Below the pieces are notes generated by a model. It was not told where the DNA came from. It saw only the letters and a program-made list of their open reading frames with translations, and ran no database searches. Below are positions 10,026-21,989 of a DNA stretch of 64,000 nt, piece by piece. The stretch's first letter is position 1. Each line of letters starts with the position of its first letter. The DNA is taken from NCBI RefSeq assembly GCF_963583255.1, contig NC_084803.1, forward strand, positions 11,444,122 to 11,508,121. The letters are read 5' to 3'. A program made the translations under genes and the position numbers. This DNA is from Pyrus communis. Taxonomy: Eukaryota; Streptophyta; Magnoliopsida; Rosales; Rosaceae.

Positions 10026-10710
10026 ACTTGCAGGACGTATTCTTACCACCCATCACCCTCACCTTTCCCTACCCCCACCTCATCCCCCACCCGATCTGTT
10101 CCTCCCTCTCCTCCTTCATTCGCCTCCCCCATCTACATATCCCTCTCATCGAGACCTTCTATGACAGCACCTTTGTTGCCATCGTTGTTGGGGAATTCGA
10201 CATCGCAGTTAACACCAGCCCATTTGGCCGAATTATGCCTGCTGACGTCGAGGATGGAGCCCGCGCGCACGACTCGGCAGAGTTGCTTCGCCGCTTGGGG
10301 ATCAATTTCAAGCGGATCCAAGATTCGGAGTGGACTAGATCCGGTTTGCAGAATTGATGTTGTCCTCGGGGATCGTCTGCAACAATGTCGTTAACTGGGT
10401 AAAAATGCATATGCATCGTCGGAAAACAGACCAAGTCGGCCTTGTCGGAAAATATACCTCGTCGGCCTCATGGATCGCAATAGATCTGAGGTGGTTTTCG
10501 GGTGGGAGTGGCGGTGGTTAGCCCAGCCAGCCATTGACGTGGGTGATAAGGTGAGGGTGGCGGCGGCGGTTTGGGTTTGTTTGTGAAGGAAAGAGAAGGG
10601 GAAGAACGGATGGCATGCGGGGATGAGGGATGGATGAGGTAAGGGTGGCGACGGGTGAGGGTGATGAGTGGTAACAGTGGGTCCCGCAAGTTTTTTTTTT
10701 AGTTTTTAAT
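9990..10710. mobile_element. Long-TIR element carrying a captured CAF1 fragment
   Basis: The left arm (10026-10100: CTTGCAGGACG, CACCCATCACCCTCACC, CACCTCATCCCCC) is the inverted counterpart of the right arm (10610-10690: GGGGATGAGG, GGTGAGGGTGATGAGTGG, GTCCCGCAAG). Outside them AATATTAAAAACTT at 9990-10003 mirrors AGTTTTTAATATT at 10701. Long imperfect arms around a gene fragment are typical of Pack-MULE elements. I could not define the target duplication. Confidence 0.55.
10150..10410 (+). pseudogene. CAF1: CAF1-type deadenylase gene fragment
   Basis: Frame one encodes HDSAELLRRLGINFKRI. Two bases over, the frame reads RFGVD, a TAG stop, IRFAELMLSSGIVCNNVVNW. Both match consecutive parts of plant CCR4-associated factor 1 (CAF1), the DEDD nuclease that removes poly(A) from mRNA in the CCR4-NOT complex; the family pattern is (A)xDSIELLRxxGIDF...FGxDSxRFAELLMSSGxVCN..xWVTFH. 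Upstream, TFVAIVVGEFDIAVN may be a decayed form of the first catalytic motif FVAMDTEFPG. The frameshift, the in-frame stop and the missing ends make it non-functional. It lies inside a TIR element, so transduplication is likely. Confidence 0.75.
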
Positions 10711-12070
10711 ATTTAATTAAATTTTTAATAGGGAGTGGAACCCGCCTCAAGCCATGTCAACATTTAACAGAAGAATTGACAGACAAACTGATAGAAGGTA
10801 TGATATTGCAACAAATTTGAAGATAAGATATGATATTAAAATATTTTAAAGATGGAATATAAAACTGTGATTTGCCCAAGAATTGTGGTTTTAGTCGTTA
10901 AATTTTAATTTTATTGTCAAATATGATAAGAAACATTTTTAATAATTTATAAATCATTTTAGATATTTTAAAAGTACTTTCAAATATACGTACTAATAAT
11001 TTTTTATAAGTATTCATTATAAATTAAGTCTTTAGATGCTGAGAAATTGACAAAGACCACGCGCATTTATGACGCTGTTTGGGGCAGTCAAAACATGAGT
11101 CTTTTATTTGGAGGAGGATTCTCTATCGTCATAATCTCTCTATCCTTTCATATCCTCTTATTTGAACAGTCACAATTAAATCACGTCAACATCTTATATT
11201 GATTTTTTTTATAGAAATAATAAGACAAAAAATAATATGTACAAGAAGGGAATGGAAAGAGATGAAAATAGGAGGGTAGAGAATCCTCCTCCCCTCTTAT
11301 TTTCTCTTTGGAATTATTTTTTAGGAAGAAAAGTCTATATGTTTCTTATATTATATGTAGGCGAGTAGCTAGTGTGTATGAAAAATGAAATGATGTTGAA
11401 CTTATGATGACATGATGTGAGTGCTCCGAATACCCTCCTAAAGAAACAAATAAGAATAAAATTATCTCCATCAGTCACTTATGGACACATTAAATAATAA
11501 TATCTAATATGTACAACTTGAGCTAAAATCATTTTACAAAATTAATCTTATAGAACCTTACAAAATTAATCTTAAAGGGGCAGCCAAAAATTAAATGGTT
11601 ACGATGATATACTACTACTCTTCATCCTTTAAGATTAATTTTACAAAAAATTAATTAAATGAGTAATAATTTAATCATTGATTAGCATTGCTAAAATCTC
11701 ATTATTTGACTGAATAATATAATTTTTAAAGAATGACCTCGAAAATAGAGAGTTTAAAACATGCATATAACATTGCATGATGACAAATGAACTAAAAACA
11801 TAAAACCAAAAAGTTTAAACGAAAAGGTTACTGAGGAAATCTATATATAAAGAGAATAGAAAAGGTGAACAGTATTTTGGTGTCATCAAGCTTCAACAAA
11901 ATATTTGGACAAATATGCCCCCAAAACAAAACACTTTAAAGGCATTCCAAAATAATACATCAAATAAGTCAAGGGCATTTTCGTCATTTTAATAGTATTT
12001 TTTTAATAGTTAATTTTTTTGTGGTTTGTTTGTTTGCTTTTTTATTTTTTTTATTATTATTTTTTTAAAT
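10711..12070. other. AT-rich region without genes
   Basis: No ORF, RNA gene or clear repeat boundary is visible. A short inverted pair, GAGGATTCTCTA at 11114 and TAGAGAATCCTC at 11278, marks a probable small MITE (about 11113-11290). Confidence 0.5.
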
Positions 12071-12560
12071 TAGTACCTTACAATAGACTAGCAATAATAT
12101 GATTCAATTTCTCTATTTTTAAACACGTTCAAAACATCTTAAAAGGCGTGTAATGCCGGTTATAAAAAAAATCATTCGAACGTGGATAATAATGTGATTA
12201 AATTAGTTATCAAATGATTGTTTTTTTTTTTTCCTAACAAACGATATTATCTACACTAGGGGGAGGGGAAAGGGGTGGGCTTAGCCTCATAATGGGCTAG
12301 AAATAATGTGATTCAATGAATTGTTTATTAAATATTATTTTCTCTATTTCTAAACACGTTCAAAACATCTTAAGAGGCGTATAATGCCAATTATAAAAAA
12401 GGTCATTCGCACGCGGATAATAATGTGATTAAATTAGTTGTCAAATGATTGTTTTTTTTTTACAAACGATATTATCTACACTAAAAGGCAGGGGGTGGGC
12501 TTAGCCTCGCAATGGGCTAGCAATAATATGATTCAATCAATTGTTTATTAAATATTATTT
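12070..12560. repeat. Tandem pair of SINE-like relics
   Basis: Two copies of about 230 bp (starting near 12085 and 12315) share TAAACACGTTCAAAACATCTTAA, GATATTATCTACACTA and GGGTGGGCTTAGCCT-AATGGGCTAG. The second half also occurs at 20452-20600 and 48610-48745, where it continues into a sequence whose reverse complement resembles a pol III B box. They are therefore probably truncated SINEs in reverse orientation. Confidence 0.5.
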
Positions 12561-13248
12561 TCTCTGTTCTTAATGTAAACTCTATAGAGACCGATTTTAT
12601 AATTTGAATTCAGTTGCTTTAATTGGTTTATGAGATGTTTCTTCTAGCATAATCTAAGATTATTCATTTACTTTAAATATTTGACTTTCCTTTTATCAAT
12701 TTACGCATATAGATACATTTAAAATGAGTAAGTCATACGTAGCACGCTGTGATTCAAAAAATATCTTCTACACGCACGTAAGCACCTGCATGAAGACTAG
12801 TCTAGCTATTAATTATTTCTACCCTAATATTGAAAAGCTAAGATCAGCCTTTTCTTTCATGTGAATAAAGCATCTATCACTTTCAGAGTTTCCAATATAT
12901 ACCCACCCAACACATTGCCAATTATCTCGATCCTAACACATGAATGAACTCTGCATGTTGTCACGAAGCTAACACAATTTGCACCAACGTGGTTTGCTGA
13001 ATTGTCATTTGCGAATCCTTCGTGGCTGGATGACAAAGCACCACCTGTCTTGGACAATGGTTCTTGCACAACCTTCATGCAGCTGTCACACTCCCCACGC
13101 GAATGCCTTGTGCATAAACGAGTTTAACATGCACCTTATTCTTGTCCCACGATATATATATGAACTTACCTTCACAATCTAAGTTATCATCATTTGGGCT
13201 CAGTCTAATAACTCTTTCTTTTTTCACCTTCTTGATAAAAAAACAAAA

Positions 13249-13416
13249 ATGTGTTCCATTTCAAATATTAGCATTGCCTCGTGGTGCAAGAAGCATGAAG
13301 ATGGAGATGATAGAGTCACTGTCAAATTTGAGGATCTTTCGCCATTGACATGCTCAGAAGGGGACGGGGACGATGATGACGATGATGGCGACTATGATTT
13401 TGCTCCGGCTGCATAA
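13249..13416 (+). CDS. Short acidic ORF, 55 aa, unknown
   Basis: An ATG at 13249 opens a 55-codon frame with SWCKKHEDGDDRVTVKFEDL, a Ser-Pro-Leu-Thr-Cys segment and an acidic tail of six consecutive Asp, ending FAPAA. The composition is more gene-like than its AT-rich surroundings, and it could be the last exon of a lost gene. I recognise no family. There is no clear splice acceptor that I can insist on. It could also be chance. Confidence 0.25.
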   Translation: MCSISNISIASWCKKHEDGDDRVTVKFEDLSPLTCSEGDGDDDDDDGDYDFAPAA

Positions 13417-13499
13417 GTATAGAGAGACTAGTACTACTTGTTATTAACTTAATTAGCATAGCTAGGGTTAGCTCAAGTTTTGTATTGAAGACTATTATA

Positions 13500-14880
13500 T
13501 TCTATGGTCAGTGGTTACATATATAATAATATAGTAAACCTAATTATAATAATTAGTATTCATAGGGCTCTTTTCCTTCTGATCTCATTTTCATCTACTG
13601 TTCATCCTGCGACGAGTGACCTACTATGTGTATGTCAGGGTGGCCTTGCAAAATACGTAATATGTACGCAGCCAGAAAAAGGAAAAACCTAATAACATTA
13701 TTTATTTCTAATGATACTTATTAATCGTCTGTTGAAATTTGAAAGCAAATTCGGTTGATAAATGATGAGTCTATCAATTCTATTAACTTATAAACTCTAA
13801 AACTGGTTTTGTAAAAGGAACGACAACAGGCCAAATGATTAAATTTCTTGATTTTCATTTTCAAGGATTAGCATTGAATAATCTTGCCTTCATATGGTAT
13901 TAGTATGAAGCCTCAGGTGGTGCAAGTCTTCAAATGGAATATTAGATTAAATTACTATAATTACGAAGATACAAAAATTTGTATTCTCTCATGGAACCAG
14001 ATAATTAAGAGCACAGTTCATAATTTTTTTGTTGTAATTAAATTAAAATATCGGTCAATTCGATAATCATTTTATTTTTTATTTTTAGATTTAATTTGTT
14101 TTTAATTTAGAGATGGAGCAAAAGTATGATGTGAAGTTCATGGGAAAAATTTATAGGTAAGAGCTGGTAAGCATATTAATCGGAGGGCAGCTAGGGCCGG
14201 CAAAGAAGCTAGCATAGTGAAAATATGCTCTAACTAGCAAAAAAAAAAAAAAAAGAAGAAAAGTAACGAAATGATAGCATTTTAGATAAGGACAACGAAA
14301 TTTTCAAAACATCTAAACATTTATTAGTCCAATAAGACCTAGGTTTACTCTATGCACCCTGTTATCTCATCTAAACCCAATAATAAAGGCATTATCAAAC
14401 TTTGCAACATAATGCATCTCTCTCTCATTTTTGGGTGGGAGGGATAGCCAACAATAAACTCATGGACAATTTCATTAAGTATAATACTAGCATTCATACT
14501 TTGAAGGATGAGCCCATTCTTCATTATGCAAGTAATGTATATTTATCATACAAATCTTATAATCGGAATTGTTCAATTTCTTAATCTTCATTCAAACAGC
14601 TATAGAAAATCATTTGAATCGGAGATTATTTAGTCATTAAAATGTATAGAACGTACAAATCAACAGTGTAGATACCAAGTAACATATTCATGGTGAACCG
14701 TTCATTTATTTGATATGTTTGAATGATTAAACAATTTTCAATTCAAATGATTTTTTTGTATGAGTGATCTTCAAATGATGATTAAGAAATTAAATGATTT
14801 TGATCATTAAGTTTATATACTTAAAATACGTTATTTGCAAATGTAAGAATATGTGCATCCCTTCATGGGGATGCAAAGTA
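13500..14880. other. TNL 3'-flank relic, duplicated
   Basis: 13500-14150 matches 21990-22580, and 14280-14880 matches 22970-23460 and 24840-25400. Shared landmarks are CTTTTCCTTCTGATCTCATTTTC, GCCTTGCAAAATAC and TCTCTCTCATTTTTGGGTGGGAGG. The copies appear to be old flanks of deleted TNL genes. No coding sequence survives. Confidence 0.55.
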
Positions 14881-16411
14881 TTATCCTTCCATTAATCTTA
14901 AGAGTAACCTACACTTACCACATTTTTCATAACACATTTCTAATAGAAATAGGACTTACTAATATATGTGAATCTCATCTCTATTAGAAATGTGATACAA
15001 ATATGATATAAAAAATGTGATAAAATATCACTTTTGTAATTTCAATTGAACTGCATCTATCCAAACACCCCCACCTTTTTAACCCCGCTTTTATTAAAAC
15101 CTAATGATTTTTCTCCAGTTTCTACAAACCAAACTACAAATACAAGTATAAATAGATGGTACTGAAACAAATTGTAGAAACACATCCCTGAATATAGGCC
15201 ATAAAAAAATTGCTTAATTGAATTAGAAGTCAACGGACCTAAATCGATTAGTACAATGGTTTTATATCTAATTAACCCTAATACTAAACAAGTAGAAGAT
15301 GAAACACCAATCCAAAAAAAGAAGAGAATAAAATCCCATGCGAAACCTCTAAATTCAAACTTGGTTGTCTTAGTTTGTACATGAAGATAATGTAATAGAC
15401 TCTCTCTAATTTTGTGCTAGTTTTTTCCCTCCTCCGTGCCTCTTTCCCTTACCCTTCGTAGAACCTTAGTTTTCCCATTAATCAACAATGACGTTACTAA
15501 CTTGTGTCGTACACTCTGTTTTGTAGCACTAAGTACCTCCTAAAGTGGAGCTATAAGCTCATCAGTTGGGGATAGTTTGTGCTTTTTCCGTTGAACGCCT
15601 TCTTTTCTCCAAAGGCAGTTTTCGCCCAATCTTCAATTTTAGCCATCCAGTATTCAGATTGTGTGGCGACAAGTGGCTTCGTGGGTTTTCCCTGAAAACT
15701 ACCTTGCTTTTCTTCAAAAAGCAGCTCCGTTTTTCCACCTTTCTATTACCGTGTCACTAGGGTTACAGGATGACTTTTGTCTTTGATGACTGGATGCTTT
15801 TAAGATGAGACTTGACTTGAGTATCTCACTTCATTTAATGATCACCGTTATAAAAAAAATTTGATTAGGAGATTATTTAGTCATTAAAATATATAGTACA
15901 AATTATACTAAGTAATATATTCATAGTCAATTGTTTATTTATTTGATATTTTGGATAATTAAATGATTTTCGGTTTGATTTTTTTTTTTTTGTATGAGTG
16001 GTCTTCAAACAATTACTAAGAGATTGAATAATTTCGATCGTTGAGTTTATATGCTCAAGATTTACAAATGTAAGAATATGTGCATCCTTCAAGGGGATGC
16101 AAGTATTATCCTTTCATTAATCTCAAGATCATTAATCTCAAGAGTAACATTATACTTATCACATTTTTCATATCATATTGTATCATCTCTTTAATAGATG
16201 TATAACTCATCAATACATGTAGATCCGTCTTTATTAGAAAGGTAGTATAAATATAATATAAAAATGATAAAAGTAGTATTTTTGGGTAATGCTAAAGCTG
16301 ATTTGGAATTGTGGTGTTTAAAAAAAAAAAATCACGTATTAAAAAATCTGAAGTATTAAATGTGTTTAGAAAAATACAAAAAATGTTACTAGCCGCTTAA
16401 CTCCGACACTA
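14881..16411 (+). other. TNL promoter-side relic
   Basis: 15125-15760 matches 54185-54740, and 16075-16400 matches 54735-55045, both upstream of TNL remnants. At about 16411 the sequence passes directly from promoter-side DNA (TACTAGCCGCTTAACTCCGACA) into TNL intron 1 (CTAGACTAGTTTAATGG), which in the intact gene lies at about 30477, after the TIR exon. Exon 1 has thus been deleted cleanly at this locus. Confidence 0.65.
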
Positions 16412-16838
16412 GACTAGTTTAATGGTAATGCTGCTATCTATTTTATGCTTTTCCACATTCTGAAACATGTTAATGAATGGTTGTTAGGCAAATAGCACAC
16501 AGGAAAAATAGCTTCATTGAAACATCAACATTTGCAAGATAAAATATGAGTAATGCTAAGGAGATAGGAGACTACCTATTTAAAATATATTTTACAAAAG
16601 TTTAATTATATTTAAACGCCTAAAATTTGAGTTTTATTTTTATTTTTTATTATATCAAACATCTGTGCTTTTTAAGATTTTGAGTAAGACGCTTAGGTAC
16701 ATTAAGTTACATCAGTATTTTTTTATTTATCAAATTATAAATTATGATTATAATTTTCAAAATTATGAGGAATCGTTGATATGGTATAAAAATGCCAAAT
16801 GACTTTCAAGACGGAAGTTGTCCTATAGAAGGGCCTAA

Positions 16839-16936
16839 CGAATTTGTAATTAGAATTAGAAGATCTCTTTTAATTGATTCTTAAGAGCGAATTTGTAATT
16901 GGAATTAGAAGATCTCTTTTAATTGATTCTTAAGAG
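16839..16936. repeat. 49-bp tandem duplication in TNL intron 1 relic
   Basis: GAATTTGTAATTAGAATTAG... through TTCTTAAGAGC occurs twice in direct succession. The intact gene has one copy (about 30896), so the duplication arose after the loci separated. Confidence 0.85.
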
Positions 16937-17091
16937 CATAACATGAGTTATTCAGTATATTTTGATTTGATCAAATTCGTGGGCATCCCATAAAGAAGCA
17001 CTTATGGTAGTAGAACTCATTTTTTAAGATATTTTAGAAGTTGTGAACTCCTGTTTAAGAGATAATCATGGTCTTTCATTTTAAATACATG

Positions 17092-17158
17092 GTGCAAACA
17101 AAAGGAACCAAACAGATGGGCCCATGGTGCAAACAAAAGGAACCAAACAGATGGACCA
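17092..17158. repeat. Tandem duplication of about 35 bp
   Basis: GTGCAAACAAAAGGAACCAA with CAGATGG is repeated at 17092 and 17127. It lies in the intron upstream of the NB-ARC exon. Confidence 0.8.
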
Positions 17159-17407
17159 ATTCAAGTAATTGAAGGCCCAATCGAAATGGAGCCACAAATC
17201 CAACACAACAGACTACAGCGTCTTTCTTCCAAATCTTCTCTGGTTCTATTTTTTTCACAAATCCTAAACCATAATCTCACCTTTATTGAAAGTCTAAGAA
17301 GTCAGGCAATATTATCACCCTCCATGTCGTTCATGTTTACTAATTGAGCGAAGTGATAGCTTCTAGTAATCCTTCATTGAGTTAATGCTGACTAATTAAG
17401 TTTGCAG

Positions 17408-18527
17408 GCATGAAGCAAAGCTTATTAGGAGAATTGTTGAAGAGAATATTAGGGAATTGCTTCCCAGCACAGATGAATTACACGTGGCCAAATACCCGGT
17501 TGGAATCGACTCTCGTGTTCAACCAATTATAAGTGATCTTTCAAGTGGTGGACCAGATGATGTTAAAATGGTTGGAATTTGGGAGATGGGTGGATTGGGG
17601 AAAACAACCGTTGCCAAAGCCATTTATAGCAAAATTCATCATAGCTTCCAATTCAAATGCTTCCTTGAAGATGTTTGCCACCATGGTACAAGCCAACATG
17701 GTCTGTTCTGTTTGCAACAAAAATTTATTTCTGACATCTTACAACATGCCAAGCCTCAAATTATTAGTTGCGTTGCTGCAGGGATCACTGTTATAAGACA
17801 ACACCTCCAATGTAGAAGGGTACTTGTCTTTATTGACAGTGTAGATAAAGTGGAACAACTAAATGCAATAGCTGGAAATTGTGAATGGTTTGGTCCAGGA
17901 AGCATACTTATCATAACAACACAAGATGAGCATATACTAAATCAACTTAGAGTGAAAATGAGATATCCAGCTTGGGGAATGAATAAAGAAGAAGCTCTCG
18001 AGCTTTTCAGTTGGCATACATTTGAAAATAGTTGCCCCGATGAAGAATATCTGGAATTGTCAAAAAAGGTAGTTTCTTACTGTGGGGGTCTGCTGTTAGC
18101 ACTCCAAGTTTTAGGCTCTTCTCCTATTGGCAGACCCATAATAGAGTGGGAAAGCCATATGGAGAAATTGAAAAGAATACCTGAAGGACAAATTATAGAA
18201 AAACTTAGAATAAGCTTTGATGGGCTAGATGATACTCAGAAGACTATATTCCTTGATATATGTTTCTTTCTTGAAATCGGCCAGGTTGATGTGGAGAAGG
18301 ATTATGTCACAAAAATATTAGATGGATGTGGCTTATCTCCAATAATAGGAATCAGTGTTTTCTGTGAACGGTGCCTTGTAATTGTTGAACGAGGCATGCT
18401 AATGATGCATGATTTGATTCGAGATACGTGCAAGATAATCATTTCTGAAAAATCCCCCACTCAGCCTGAAAGATGGAGTAGACTCTGGGACCCCGAAGCT
18501 ATAACAGATGTGTTGACAAATAAATTT
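17408..18527 (+). pseudogene. TNL NB-ARC exon, TIR exon lost
   Basis: This exon is 1120 bases, exactly the length of exon 2 of the intact TNL, with the same acceptor (TTTGCAG|GCATGAAG) and donor (|GTAAGTAG). It is open throughout but its motifs have decayed: the P-loop reads EMGGLGKTT (first glycine lost), kinase-2 has FIDSVD in place of IIDNVD, RNBS-B has TTQDEH, GLPLAL has become GLLLAL, and the residues after MHD are DLIRDTCK. The TIR exon is missing upstream, and after intron 2 the LRR exons are missing: sequence passes into PPR copy B near 18776. It cannot make a receptor. Conservation of length with decay of motifs suggests loss of selection after loss of exon 1. Confidence 0.9.
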
Positions 18528-18775
18528 GTAAGTAGATTCCCAACAAAGTTTCATATTAATGCTCGCTAAATTATTTCCTAGTGCATGCTGCTGCCTATAT
18601 CTTATAATTATTGTGTAGAAATAATATTAAATCGATTTCCAATGGTAACAATTGTTAGTATGCTGATTCATGTTTGTAAATAAATCATTTTTCACACGCA
18701 AATTACCCTTTTTATTACTCATCGTATATCCCACTAATTAATGACGAGTACTACAGATGGACCCAAATGAAATGT

Positions 18776-19860
18776 GCAGTTACAGACGATGGATGCAAAA
18801 ATATAGAAATCAGGGCTAAAATCTCACTTGGAATCCTTTCTATCAACTCCTCTGCTTCGTCTAACAGTCCAGCATAGCCAAGAAGGTCGATCTGGCAACC
18901 ATAGTGCTCTAACTTCGGCGCAATCTCTCATATATCTTTCTCATGGAGTTGAAGAACTCACGACCCTCATCTACCAACCCTCTGTGAACGCAAGCACTCA
19001 AGACAACAATGAAGGTGAAATCATCAGGCTTCATGCCAATCTGTACCATTTTCGAGAAGAACTCGATTGCTTTGCTTGTCTTGCCATTCATTGCAAGCCC
19101 ACAAATGTTTGAAGTCCAAAGACCTAATGCTGCCAACCGAGCACAGCCTGTTAAGAGCAACCGCTGTAAATTTATCCCCTTCAACATTTTAGTTTGCATC
19201 TCTTGGAATAGAGCCCCGCCTCGTTAAAATGGTAGTATAATTTTATTGTACATACATACCCATCAAACACTTCTCTTGCCTCACCAAACCTACACAATTT
19301 ACAGAGCCAGATACCATACTAGTACAACAGAACACGTTTATCCCGGCATTTCATAAAAAATTCTCCGTCCTTCATTCAAACAACCACATTTATGCATTTC
19401 CAGTTCTAATAGTAAATCCAAGTTCGCTTCTAAAATATTCATGAATTTTTTTACCAAGCTCCAAATTTTTCAACGCTGTGCAAGCTGAAATGGTGCTTAC
19501 AACCGTAGCTTCATCAGGCTTCTCGTTGCTCTCACATCGCATCCCCCGAAACACATCCAAAGCCTCCTCAAACCTCCTGCATCTAAGATACCTCGAGATT
19601 GTAACGTTCCAACAAAGCCTGTTTCTCTCAGGCATTTCATCAAACACCTGCTTGAAACTCTCAACCATGTCAATGAGCGAGTTACACACATACGCATCAA
19701 ACCCAATTCCAGTTTTTACCACAAACCCATGAACCTTCACCTTCCCGAACCTCTCCCAAAGCATCCAAAGGCTTTGAAAACAAATGGTTGTTTCCCACAT
19801 TGGAAAACTCGATGTGGGCAAGTACTTTCTCTACTTCAAAGGTCCACAACATCATTTGAT
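18776..19860 (-). pseudogene. PPR pseudogene copy B
   Basis: This is a minus-strand PPR relic that extends further 3' than copy A. It includes TSKAIEFFSKMVQIGMKPDD, FTFIVVLSACVHRGLVDEG and a following [14 protein letters not shown] segment at 18800-18900. Upstream parts (19390-19821) encode VKVHGFVVKTGIGFDAYVCN, MPERN and EALDVFRGM. Compared with copies A and E, it has an internal deletion joining GCARLAALG to LWTSNICG. Frameshifts separate the blocks. It sits convergent to the TNL exon at 17408, as copy D does to the intact TNL. Confidence 0.8.
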
Positions 19861-20451
19861 TAGACAAATACACATTCACACAGATCATCTAAGTGTGGCA
19901 CTTGATAAGTGTTTGTATCCTAAAAACCCCTATGTCGAAAAAAAAAAAATAATAATAATAATTTGATTTTTTTTTTTTGGTCAAATAACAACAAAATTTG
20001 ATGGGTGCCCTAACTTTGAAACATTTAACAAATTAATAAGAAGTACTAAATGCATTGACCCAAAAATGAGAAGAACATGGAACATGGGCTTCTTGGCTAA
20101 ACATTTAATAAATTAGGACGTGGCCTCACTTAACTCAGGTTCCATTTTCATCACCTGTCATTGGTGGAATCCAAACCTCTTTTTTTTTTTTCTTTTTTTT
20201 TTTAAGGAGTTTTAACGAATCACTCATAGTATTATTCATTTTTAATGAAAATGATATTTTTACTCTAAAAAGTCACTCATGGTATTATTCATTTACAACA
20301 CATTTTTGTCATTTTGATTAAAACTCAAATTAAGCCCTTTTCATTAGTGTTTTTTTTTTTTTTCTTGGCTTCTTTCCCATTCCTTATTCTTTATCGTTTA
20401 TGTTGTACTTATTTTCCAAATCATAAAAAAGATAAAATTATTTTATTTTTT
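19861..20451. other. Copy B flank, low complexity
   Basis: 20000-20160 matches 8180-8280 plus 9148-9190 with the MITE absent, which provides its empty site. AAT and poly(T) runs follow (19945-19978, 20180-20205, 20349-20363). No gene. Confidence 0.6.
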
Positions 20452-20600
20452 AAACAAATGATATTATCTACATTGAGGGGAGATGTGGGCTTAGCCTTCT
20501 AATGAGCTAACAATAATATGATTTAAATTCGCCTTTGGCGAACCAAAAACCTCTCCCTTACATATAAAAAAAATATCACTAAACCGTATTACTAACTATG
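20452..20600 (-). repeat. SINE-like relic
   Basis: It matches 12240-12310 and 48610-48745 (GATATTATCTACATTGAGGGG, GGGCTTAGCCT, TAATGAGCTAACAATAATATG, AAATTCGCCTTTGGCGAA). In reverse complement the 48.7 kb copy reads TTAGGTTCAATTTTCGTC, close to a pol III B box. A tRNA-type SINE is inferred. Confidence 0.45.
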
Positions 20601-20854
20601 TATGCTAGCCAGATAAATATTGGTTTATGTTTTAGTAGATAAAGTTTTTTTTTTTTTTTTTTTTTTTTCAATAAACCATGTGTCTCAATAAACAATTATG
20701 CATCATCAATTTGGTTATACTAACACATTCGACGTACTTATGCACCCATTACATATGTACAATCGACCAAAGCACATGTATGTACGCAATTATTAAATTC
20801 ATCATAGAGTACAAGAATTTCATTTTATTTTCACTAAGTTCTTCATAGTGTGGC

Positions 20855-21847
20855 TGTCACATCCCGGCTCAGGACGGATCACTTCCCGGGTCCGCTCCAT
20901 CACTGTAGCACGATATTGTCCGCTTTGGGCTTACCATTCCCTCACGGTTTTGTTTTTGGGAACTCACGAGCAACTTCCTAGTGGGTCACCCATCATGGGA
21001 TTGCTCTAGCCCCATTCTCGCTTAACTTCGAAGTTCCTACGAAACCCAAAGACAGTGAGCTCCCAAAAGGCCTCGTGCTAGGTAATGATAGAAATATACA
21101 TATAAGGATCACTCTCCTGGGCGATGTGGGATGTCACAATTCACCCCCCTTAGGGGCCCGACGTCCTCGTCGTCACACTACGACCAGGGTTAGGCTTTGA
21201 TACCATATTGTCACATCCCAGCCCGGGACGGATCACTTCCCGGGCCCGCTCCATCATCGTAGCACGATATTGTCCGCTTTAGGCTTACCATTCCCTCATG
21301 GTTTTGTTTTTGGGAACTCACGAGCAACTTCCCAGTGGGTCACCCTTCATGGGATTGCTCTAGCCCCCTTCTCACTTAACTTCGGAGTTCCTACGAAACC
21401 CGAAGTCAGTGAGCTCCCAAAATGCCTCGTGTTAGGTAGGGATGGGAATATACATTTAAGGTTCACTCCCCTAGGCGATGTGGGATGTTACAATCCACCC
21501 CCCTTAGGGGCCCAACGTCCTCGTCGGCACACACGTGGCTAGGGTTAGGCTCTGATACCAAATTGACACATCCCGGCCTGGGGCGGATCACTTCCAGGGC
21601 CCGCTCCACCACCGTAACACGATATTGTCCGCTTTGGGCTTACCATTCCCTCACGGTTTTGTTTTTGGGAACTCACGAGCAACTTTCCAGTGGGTCACTC
21701 ATCATGGCATTGCTCTAGCCCCCTTCTCGCTTAACTTCGGAGTTCCTACGGAACCCGAAGTTAGTGAGCTCCCAAAAGGCCTTGTGTTAGGTAGGGATAG
21801 AAATATACATATAAGGATCACTCCCCTGTGCGATGTGAGATGTCACA
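20855..21847 (-). mobile_element. Cassandra TRIM array with three LTRs
   Basis: Three LTRs of 284 bp each lie at 20855-21138, 21209-21492 and 21564-21847, separated by two internal domains of about 70 bp. In reverse complement each internal domain starts with a TGGTATCA(A/G)AGCC primer site (initiator tRNA-Met type) and ends in a purine tract (AAGGGGGGTG). The LTRs carry the 5S rRNA-like block that defines Cassandra (GAACTCCGAAGTTAAGCGAG and GATGGGTGACCCACT). The flanks are GTGGC and ATGGC, a near-perfect target duplication. An LTR-int-LTR-int-LTR order results from unequal recombination between elements. It encodes no protein. Confidence 0.93.
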
Positions 21848-21989
21848 ATGGCAGTTTGTAATTAATATTAATAAATTATGAACGTCATTATTGTCTACTA
21901 TCTAAAAGGATTTGGTTGTCTACATTTTTTTTAAGCTTGCACCCATTTAAACCCGCCCGTCCCCTCGCCAATTCCTGGCTTTGCCACTG

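Noticed and set aside
10028..10357. 109-aa ORF as a gene
   Set aside because: The first third is inverted-repeat sequence and the rest is a frameshifted CAF1 fragment.
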